A stretch of 64,000 nucleotides of DNA from Paractinoplanes pyxinae (GTDB lineage Bacteria; Actinomycetota; Actinomycetes; Mycobacteriales; Micromonosporaceae): NCBI RefSeq assembly GCF_026626335.1, contig NZ_JAPNTZ010000001.1, positions 124,001 through 188,000 of the forward strand. The letters are read 5' to 3'. How positions within the stretch are numbered: position 1 is the first letter of the stretch; each line of letters begins with the position of its first letter. A model generated the notes under the pieces. That model searched no databases. It saw only the letters and a list, made by a program, of their open reading frames with translations, and had not been told where the DNA came from. Below, piece after piece: positions 56,762-64,000 of this stretch. The translations under genes were made by a program, and so were the position numbers.

Positions 56762-57340
56762 TCAGTCGAGCGCGGTCAGCGCGATGTCGACGAGCGGTTC
56801 CAGGGCGCGGACGTCGGGGGAGATCTTGGCCGAGACCAGCAGGCCGTTGAGGAAGGTGACCAGGAAGCCGGCGAGGGCGTCCGGGTCGTGCCGCGGCGCG
56901 AGCTCGCCCCGCTCCTGAGCCGCGCGCAGCACGTCGGCCAGGGCTTGGCGGCTGGCGTTCTGCATGTCCTGCACGACCGTGCGGGTCGCCGCGTCGTGCG
57001 GCAGGCGCTCGCAGGCCGCGTTGACGGCCAGGCAGCCCCGGCCGTCCGCCCCGGCCGCGATCCGGATCCGCTCGATCAGCATCGACCGGATCGCCGAGCG
57101 GGCGTCGCCCTCGCGCTGCAGGTCGCGCAGGGCGTCGGCGGCCAGGGTGGTGCGGTAGTGATCGAGGGCGGCCCGATAGAGACCGTCCTTGTCGCCGAAG
57201 GCCGCGTACAGCGAGCCCTGACCGATGCCCAGGCGCTGGGTCAGGTCGCGGACCGACGTCGCCTCGTAGCCGCGCGACCAGAAAAGCGTCATTGCCTCGG
57301 CCACGGCGGCCTGGGTGTCGAACTCGCGCGTCCTCGCCAT
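56762..57340 (-). CDS. TetR-family regulator
   Basis: This 192-residue regulator has an N-terminal HTH (about 5-55; TSVRDLTQRLGIGQGSLYAAFGDKDGLY) and a helical C-domain with two Cys (GCLAVNAACERL). Upstream, an imperfect palindrome TTGAACG-CGCG-ATCCAG (reading toward the gene) is centred about 30 bases before ATG 57340 and may be the operator. It leads an operon with the hypothetical gene downstream. Its ligand is unknown. Confidence 0.88.
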   Translation of the reverse strand: MARTREFDTQAAVAEAMTLFWSRGYEATSVRDLTQRLGIGQGSLYAAFGDKDGLYRAALDHYRTTLAADALRDLQREGDARSAIRSMLIERIRIAAGADGRGCLAVNAACERLPHDAATRTVVQDMQNASRQALADVLRAAQERGELAPRHDPDALAGFLVTFLNGLLVSAKISPDVRALEPLVDIALTALD

Positions 57341-57379
57341 GAGGACGACGCTAGCTTATCTGGATCGCGCGTTCAAGAA

Positions 57380-57988
57380 TCAGATCGCCTCGGCGGCAAT
57401 GGCTGCGTACTTGCGGTCGGGGCGTTCGGGGAACTGCTGGCGGCGGCGGTCGCGTTCGGTGAAGCCGGCCTTGGTCAGGTGGGCCGCGAATTCGTCGACC
57501 GGCCAGCGGTAGGCGGTGATGACCTTGTGGTCGAAGGGGGCCACCTCGTCGTCGCTGTCGAAGAAGCCGATCACCAGGCGGCCGGACGGGCGGAGCAGGC
57601 GGCGGAACTCGGCGAGCACCCGGTCCAGCTCCGGCGGGGGCAGGTGGATCGTCGAGTACCACGAGAGGATGCCGGCCACCGAGTGCTCCGGGACGTCCAC
57701 TTCGGTCATCGAGCCGAGCCGGAACGCCGGCCCGGGGAAGTGCTCGCGGGCGTACGCGATGAACTCGGGGACCATGTCGATGCCGGTCACGTCGGCGCCG
57801 TGGGCGTGCAGGTCGGCCGTCCAGTGGCCGGGGCCGCAGCCGAGGTCGAGCACCGGGCCGTCCAGGCCGTTCAGGTGACCGCGAACGAGGGAGATGTCGT
57901 CCTCGGGGGGCTGCCACTCGCCGTCGAAGAGGCCGATGTACTGCTCGGACTTGGACGAGTAAGCATCACGCACCGGCTGCCAGGTCAC
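57380..57988 (-). CDS. SAM-dependent methyltransferase
   Basis: This 202-residue class I methyltransferase has motif I VLDLGCGPGHWT (about 40-51), motif II VTGIDMVPE and motif IV-like GILSWYSTIHL, matching small-molecule methyltransferases of the Methyltransf_11/25 type. The GTG at 57988 overlaps the stop of the upstream XRE gene as GTGA, so translation is coupled and the start is well supported. The order on the strand is aldo/keto reductase, regulator, methyltransferase. The substrate is unknown. Confidence 0.88.
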   Translation of the reverse strand: MTWQPVRDAYSSKSEQYIGLFDGEWQPPEDDISLVRGHLNGLDGPVLDLGCGPGHWTADLHAHGADVTGIDMVPEFIAYAREHFPGPAFRLGSMTEVDVPEHSVAGILSWYSTIHLPPPELDRVLAEFRRLLRPSGRLVIGFFDSDDEVAPFDHKVITAYRWPVDEFAAHLTKAGFTERDRRRQQFPERPDRKYAAIAAEAI

Positions 57989-58833
57989 CGCGACACTGTA
58001 GACCCGGCGGCCCAGCTGGCGATCAGGCTGAGGGCCTGCTGGTCGGGGGAGCCGGGTTCGGCGCTGTAGGCGTTGAGGCGCAGATTCTGGTCGGCGGTGA
58101 GCTCCATCGACTCGTACGCGAGGGAAAGGTTGCCGACCAGCGGGTGGTGCAGGCGCTTGACGCCGCTGCGGTGCAGGCGCACGTTGTGGGCGGCCCACCA
58201 GGTGCGGAAGCGCTCGCTCCGGGTGGCGAGCTCGCCGATGAGGTCGGTCAGGTCCCGGTCGTACGGGCTGCGACCCGCCTCCCCGCGCAGGAGCGCGACC
58301 ACGTCCTCGGCCAGTTGCTCCCAGTCGCGGTAGAACTCCTGGGCGGCCGGGTTCAGGAAGACGAACCGGGCCAGGTTGGGCGGCCCCTCGAACACGGGCG
58401 CAAACACGGCCCGGCCCAGGGAGTTCGCGGCCAGGATGTCGAGCCGGCCGTTGCGGACGTAGGCCGGCGCATCCGTCATGGCGTCCAGCAGATGCTGCAC
58501 GACCGGACGGACGGCCGGGGTGGTGCGGCGCCGGGCCGGGCGGGCGCTCTTGTTGGCCTGGCGGGCCAGGTCGTACAGGTGCTCGCGTTCGGCGTCGTCG
58601 AGGCGCAGGCCGCGGGCCAGGGACTCGAGCACGCTCTCGGAGACGCCGGACAGGTTGCCGCGTTCGAGGCGGGTGTAGTAGTCGACGCTGACCCCGGCGA
58701 GCATCGCGGCCTCCTCGCGGCGCAGGCCCGGCACACGGCGGGTGGTGCCGTAGGCGGGCAGCCCGGCCTGCTCGGGCGTGATGCGGGCCCGGCGGGTGGT
58801 GAGGAAGTCGCGGATCTCGCTGCGGTGGTCCAT
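57985..58833 (-). CDS. XRE-family regulator, MmyB-like (second copy)
   Basis: This 282-residue protein has an N-terminal HTH (VPGLRREEAAMLAGVSVDYYTRLERGNL; about 33-60) and a C-terminal MmyB-like domain with FLNPAAQEFYRDWEQ. It is similar in plan to the regulator at 26543. The ATG 58833 has GAGAGG six bases upstream, overlapping the end of the aldo/keto reductase gene. It is coupled to the methyltransferase by a four-base overlap, and probably regulates this operon. Confidence 0.9.
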   Translation of the reverse strand: MDHRSEIRDFLTTRRARITPEQAGLPAYGTTRRVPGLRREEAAMLAGVSVDYYTRLERGNLSGVSESVLESLARGLRLDDAEREHLYDLARQANKSARPARRRTTPAVRPVVQHLLDAMTDAPAYVRNGRLDILAANSLGRAVFAPVFEGPPNLARFVFLNPAAQEFYRDWEQLAEDVVALLRGEAGRSPYDRDLTDLIGELATRSERFRTWWAAHNVRLHRSGVKRLHHPLVGNLSLAYESMELTADQNLRLNAYSAEPGSPDQQALSLIASWAAGSTVSR

Positions 58834-58842
58834 GGTCGCCTC

Positions 58843-61067
<2,225 letters not shown>

Positions 61068-61076
61068 TCTGAACAG

Positions 61077-62459
61077 GTGAACACCGCCCGACGACAGCAC
61101 CCGACGATGATCCTCGCGATCATCTGCCTCAGCTACTTCATGGTCATCCTCGACAACTCGATCATCTTCACCGGCCTGCCCCGGATCGAGGCGGCCATGG
61201 ACTTCAGTCCCACCGGCCTGGTCTGGGTGCAGGACGCCTACACGCTGGTGTTCGGCGGCCTGCTGCTGCTCGGCGCCCGCTCGGGCGACATCGTGGGCCG
61301 GCGGCGCATGTTCATCGCCGGGCTGGTGCTGTTCAGTTCGGCGTCGCTGCTGGTCGGGCTGGCGACCGACCAGTGGTGGCTGATCGCCGCCCGCGCCTTC
61401 CAGGGCATCGGCGCGGCAATCCTGGCGCCGTCGTCGCTGTCGCTGCTGACCGCGAGCTTCGCCGAGGGCCGCGAGCGGGCCAAGGCGGTGGCCGCGTACA
61501 GCGCGGTGGCCGGCATCGGGGCCAGCGCGGGCCTGGTCGTCGGGGGTGTGCTGGCCGATCTGGTGTCGTGGCGGGCCGGGTTCTTCCTCAACGTGCCCCT
61601 CGGCCTCGCCATGATCGTCGCGGCCCGCCGGTTCATCGGCGAGACCGAGCGCCGCCGGGGCCGCTTCGACCTGGCCGGGGCGCTGCTGGCCACGCTGGGG
61701 ATGACCGCGCTGGTCCTCGGGATCATCGAGTCGTCGCTCGTGGCGGTGGCGCTCGGGGTGGTGCTGCTGATCGGGCTGGTGGCGACCGAGGCCCGGGCCG
61801 GGCAGCCGATCATGCCGCTGCGGTTGTTCGCCGACCGGCGGCGGACCGGCGCCTATCTCGTACGGATGCTCTACCTCGGCGCGATGATCGGGTTCTTCTT
61901 CTTCACGTCGCAGTACCTGCAGGGGGTCCTCGGCTTCAGCCCGCTGGCCGCCGGGCTCGCCTTCCTGCCCATGTCGGCCGTCAACTTCGGGGTGGCGGTG
62001 CTGGTCAACCGGGTCATCGGGCGCTTCGGCGCGGTCCCGGTGCTGATCGCCGGCGTCGCCGTCACGCTGGCCGGCATGGTCTGGCTCAGCCGGGCCGGGG
62101 CCGGCAGCGAGTACGTCACCGCGGTCGCCTTGCCGATGGTGCTCATCGGGGCCGGGCAGGGGCTCGCCTTCGCGCCGATGACTTCGGCCGGGCTGGCCGG
62201 GGCCGACCCGGCCGACGCGGGCGCCGCCTCCGGGCTCGTCAACACGTTCCACCAGCTCGGCAGCGCTCTGGGCCTGGCCGTGCTGGCCGCCGTCGCCGGG
62301 GGAGGGGCGCTGGCCGATCGGGTCGGCGCGGCCCTGACCGGCAGCAGCGTCCTGCTGGCCGTCGCCCTGGCGCTGGTCGTCACATTGATCGCCCTGCGGC
62401 CCCGGCGGCGTCCCGCCGTGGTTGCGCCGACAACTGAGGGGTACTTGGTGAAGCCGTGA
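61077..62459 (+). CDS. MFS drug exporter, DHA2-like
   Basis: This 460-residue protein has 14 predicted helices, and the first has motif D1 LDNSIIFTGLPRIEAAM, typical of QacA/EmrB-type exporters of cationic or amphiphilic drugs. Motif A, GDIVGRRRMF, follows. GTG 61077 sits close behind the SetA-like gene. The next gene overlaps its stop as GTGA. No regulator is adjacent, unlike many drug exporters. Confidence 0.9.
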   Translation: MNTARRQHPTMILAIICLSYFMVILDNSIIFTGLPRIEAAMDFSPTGLVWVQDAYTLVFGGLLLLGARSGDIVGRRRMFIAGLVLFSSASLLVGLATDQWWLIAARAFQGIGAAILAPSSLSLLTASFAEGRERAKAVAAYSAVAGIGASAGLVVGGVLADLVSWRAGFFLNVPLGLAMIVAARRFIGETERRRGRFDLAGALLATLGMTALVLGIIESSLVAVALGVVLLIGLVATEARAGQPIMPLRLFADRRRTGAYLVRMLYLGAMIGFFFFTSQYLQGVLGFSPLAAGLAFLPMSAVNFGVAVLVNRVIGRFGAVPVLIAGVAVTLAGMVWLSRAGAGSEYVTAVALPMVLIGAGQGLAFAPMTSAGLAGADPADAGAASGLVNTFHQLGSALGLAVLAAVAGGGALADRVGAALTGSSVLLAVALALVVTLIALRPRRRPAVVAPTTEGYLVKP

Positions 62460-62833
62460 CAACCTGGACCGAAGACGAGCTGAGGCGCGTCGGTCAGGCC
62501 GAGGAGCTGCAGATCAGCTCGACCCGGGCCGACGGGAGCCGGCGACCGTACGTGACCATCTGGGTCGTCCGCGACGGTGACGACATCTACGTGCGCAGCG
62601 CGTACGGCGCCAACAACGGCTGGTTCCGGCGGGCCAAGGCGTCCGGGACCGGGCGCATCCGGGCCGGTGGGGTCGAGCGTGATGTCGAGTTCGCCGACGC
62701 CGCCCCCGATGCGTACGCGGGAATTGATCAGGCCTATCACAGCAAGTACGACCGGTACGGACCGAAGATCGTCGGCTCCGTCGTCGGCGCGCAGGTCGCG
62801 CCGCTCACCATCCGCTTATTGCCCCGCGACTGA
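62456..62833 (+). CDS. DUF2255-family protein
   Basis: This 125-residue protein matches the small DUF2255 type: SSTRADGSRRPYVTIWVVRDGDDIYVRSAYGANNGWFRRA is a characteristic core, similar to flavin-split-barrel nitroreductase-like proteins (F420/DDN type). It may bind a flavin or F420. GTG 62456 overlaps the previous stop, so it is translated together with the exporter. An aldo/keto reductase follows nine bases later. Confidence 0.85.
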   Translation: MTTWTEDELRRVGQAEELQISSTRADGSRRPYVTIWVVRDGDDIYVRSAYGANNGWFRRAKASGTGRIRAGGVERDVEFADAAPDAYAGIDQAYHSKYDRYGPKIVGSVVGAQVAPLTIRLLPRD

Positions 62834-62842
62834 AGGACAATC

Positions 62843-63721
62843 ATGAGCACTGTCCCGAGCTTGAAGCTCAACAACGGCGTCGAGATGCCAGCGCTGGGCT
62901 TCGGCGTCTTCCAGACCCCGCCCGACGAGACGACCGCCGCGGTCGAGGCGGCCCTGTCCACCGGCTACCGGCACGTCGACACCGCCGCCGCGTACGGCAA
63001 CGAACGCGAGGTCGGCCAGGCCGTGGCCAAGTCCGGTCAGCCGGTCTTCCTCGAGACCAAGATCTGGATCAGCGACTACGGGTACGACGAGACCCTGCAC
63101 GGCTTCGAGAAGAGCGCCGCCAAGCTGGGCGTCGACCGCATCGACCTGCTGATCCTGCACCAGGCGCTGCCGTCCGAGTTCGGCCGTACGCTCGACGCGT
63201 ACCGGGCCCTGGAGAAGTTGCTGGCCGACGGCAAGGTCCGGGCCATCGGCGTCAGCAACTTCATGGTCGAGCACCTGACCGAGCTGCTCGAGAAGACCAC
63301 TGTGGTGCCCGCGGTCAACCAGATCGAGGTGCACCCGTACTTCCAGCAGCGCGAGGTGCAGCAGTTCGGCGCCGAGCACGGCATCCTGACCCAGGCCTGG
63401 GCGCCGATCGGCGGCATCACGTTCTACCGCGACAGCGGCCACCGCAGCACCCTTGAAGACCCGGTCATCGGCGAGATTGCTTCGGCCTACGGCAAGAGCC
63501 CGGCCCAGGTGATGCTGCGCTGGCACCTGCAGCAGGGCCGTCAGGTGATCCCCAAGTCGACCAACGCGAAGCGCATCGCCGAGAACTTCGACGTGTTCGA
63601 CTTCGAGCTCACCGCGGACCAGCTGACCGCCATCGACAACCTGGAGACCGGCAAGCGCGGCGGCCCCGAACCGTCCGACGTCACGATGGAGACCTTCGGC
63701 CGGCCCATCCCCGAGGCCTGA
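62843..63721 (+). CDS. Aldo/keto reductase, 2,5-diketogluconate reductase-like
   Basis: This 292-residue AKR has the tetrad Asp46, Tyr51, Lys73 and His106 (HVDTAAAYGNE, ETKIW, LILHQALP) and the cofactor end VIPKSTNAKRIAENFDVFDFELT. It is the AKR5-like group that reduces diketo acids and similar carbonyls. ATG 62843 follows AAGGA with good spacing. It is probably co-transcribed with the DUF2255 gene and the exporter. Confidence 0.9.
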   Translation: MSTVPSLKLNNGVEMPALGFGVFQTPPDETTAAVEAALSTGYRHVDTAAAYGNEREVGQAVAKSGQPVFLETKIWISDYGYDETLHGFEKSAAKLGVDRIDLLILHQALPSEFGRTLDAYRALEKLLADGKVRAIGVSNFMVEHLTELLEKTTVVPAVNQIEVHPYFQQREVQQFGAEHGILTQAWAPIGGITFYRDSGHRSTLEDPVIGEIASAYGKSPAQVMLRWHLQQGRQVIPKSTNAKRIAENFDVFDFELTADQLTAIDNLETGKRGGPEPSDVTMETFGRPIPEA

Positions 63722-63739
63722 TCGATCCCGCCTGACGTC

Positions 63740-63784
63740 TTGACATCGGTCGATGGCGAGCCTGGAATGTTACCGGGAGGTAAC
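63740..63784 (+). promoter_or_regulatory. Promoter and palindromic operator of the last gene
   Basis: A perfect -35 TTGACA (63740-63745), 17-base spacer and TGGAAT -10 (63763-63768) are followed by a perfect repeat GTTACC-GGGA-GGTAAC at 63769-63784. The repeat overlaps the likely transcription start and covers the ribosome-binding GGGAGG (63775-63780). It may be an operator or an RNA structure. Confidence 0.75.
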
Positions 63785-63787
63785 GCC

Positions 63788-64000
63788 ATGCTCCGGGGTC
63801 GTGCCGCAGTCGTCCTTGCTCTGCTCGTCTCGTTCGCCGCAGCGCCGGCGCCCGCGATGGCCGCCGCGCCGGCCTGTGCGGCGCCGGCGCCGAGCACGAC
63901 CCAGCCGGGTTACCTCGTCGCCGATCCGGCGTGCAATGTGGACGGCACGCCGTTCGTGGCGCTGCCGGGCGCCCGGGTGCACGTCGGGATCGAGGCCGGG
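63788..64000 (+). CDS. Secreted protein, 5' part only, cut by the window edge
   Basis: The frame opens with ATG 63788 behind GGGAGG and runs to the end of the window (71 codons). A signal peptide with Ala-rich h-region (about 1-27; cleavage after AMA) is followed by a Cys-containing stretch with PSTTQPGYLVADPACNVDGTPFVAL. The domain is not complete enough to name. It is controlled by the strong promoter just upstream. Confidence 0.7.
   Translation, partial: MLRGRAAVVLALLVSFAAAPAPAMAAAPACAAPAPSTTQPGYLVADPACNVDGTPFVALPGARVHVGIEAG

Overview
The window is about 64 kb of very GC-rich DNA with dense, mostly GTG/ATG-started genes, heavy third-position GC, many short or absent leaders and strong GC hairpins without U-tracts. 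Gene content (CebR-like boxes, secreted CBM2 xylanases, SigB/F-type sigma factor, GlgE, many XRE/TetR regulators) points to a mycelial actinomycete, most likely Micromonosporaceae such as Actinoplanes. The genus is inferred from gene content, not proven.

Region 1 (1-12,964) is a xylan-utilisation locus. It holds a GH10 xylanase, a sigma factor joined through a membrane helix to an arabinose-binding AbfB domain, a GH30 enzyme and a GH62 arabinofuranosidase. Each of the three hydrolase genes carries a 14-bp CebR-type palindrome upstream. An XRE-STAND-propeller protein and a three-gene sugar ABC importer (no ATPase) follow.

Region 2 (12,972-25,248) holds a SigB/SigF-type sigma factor, a polytopic membrane protein, a secreted M28 aminopeptidase, a large AAA ATPase resembling LuxR-family regulators but lacking the output domain, a 1228-residue subtilase, and small redox genes.

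Region 3 (25,249-39,127) contains two local regulons that can be read from the DNA. One has the operator AGAACG-N2-CGTTCT in front of an EthD-like gene, a membrane-protein/flavoprotein operon and a TetR gene. The other has a 22-bp palindrome between a TetR gene and a GH38 alpha-mannosidase-GlgE pair, with a second copy in front of an MFS transporter.

Region 4 (39,117-48,647) has PPK2, a 5'-truncated zinc alcohol dehydrogenase, an M1 peptidase, MerR and WYL regulators, an epoxide hydrolase, then a gene-poor stretch with relics and a tRNA-like fold, interrupted by an LPXTG surface protein.

Region 5 (48,648-64,000) has a PLD-family protein, a patatin, and a tightly coupled four-gene operon (CoA-ligase-like, small conserved protein, GNAT, nitroreductase) that matches no pathway I recognise. 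It ends with regulators, a methyltransferase, two aldo/keto reductases, two MFS exporters and the start of a secreted protein behind a clear promoter/operator.
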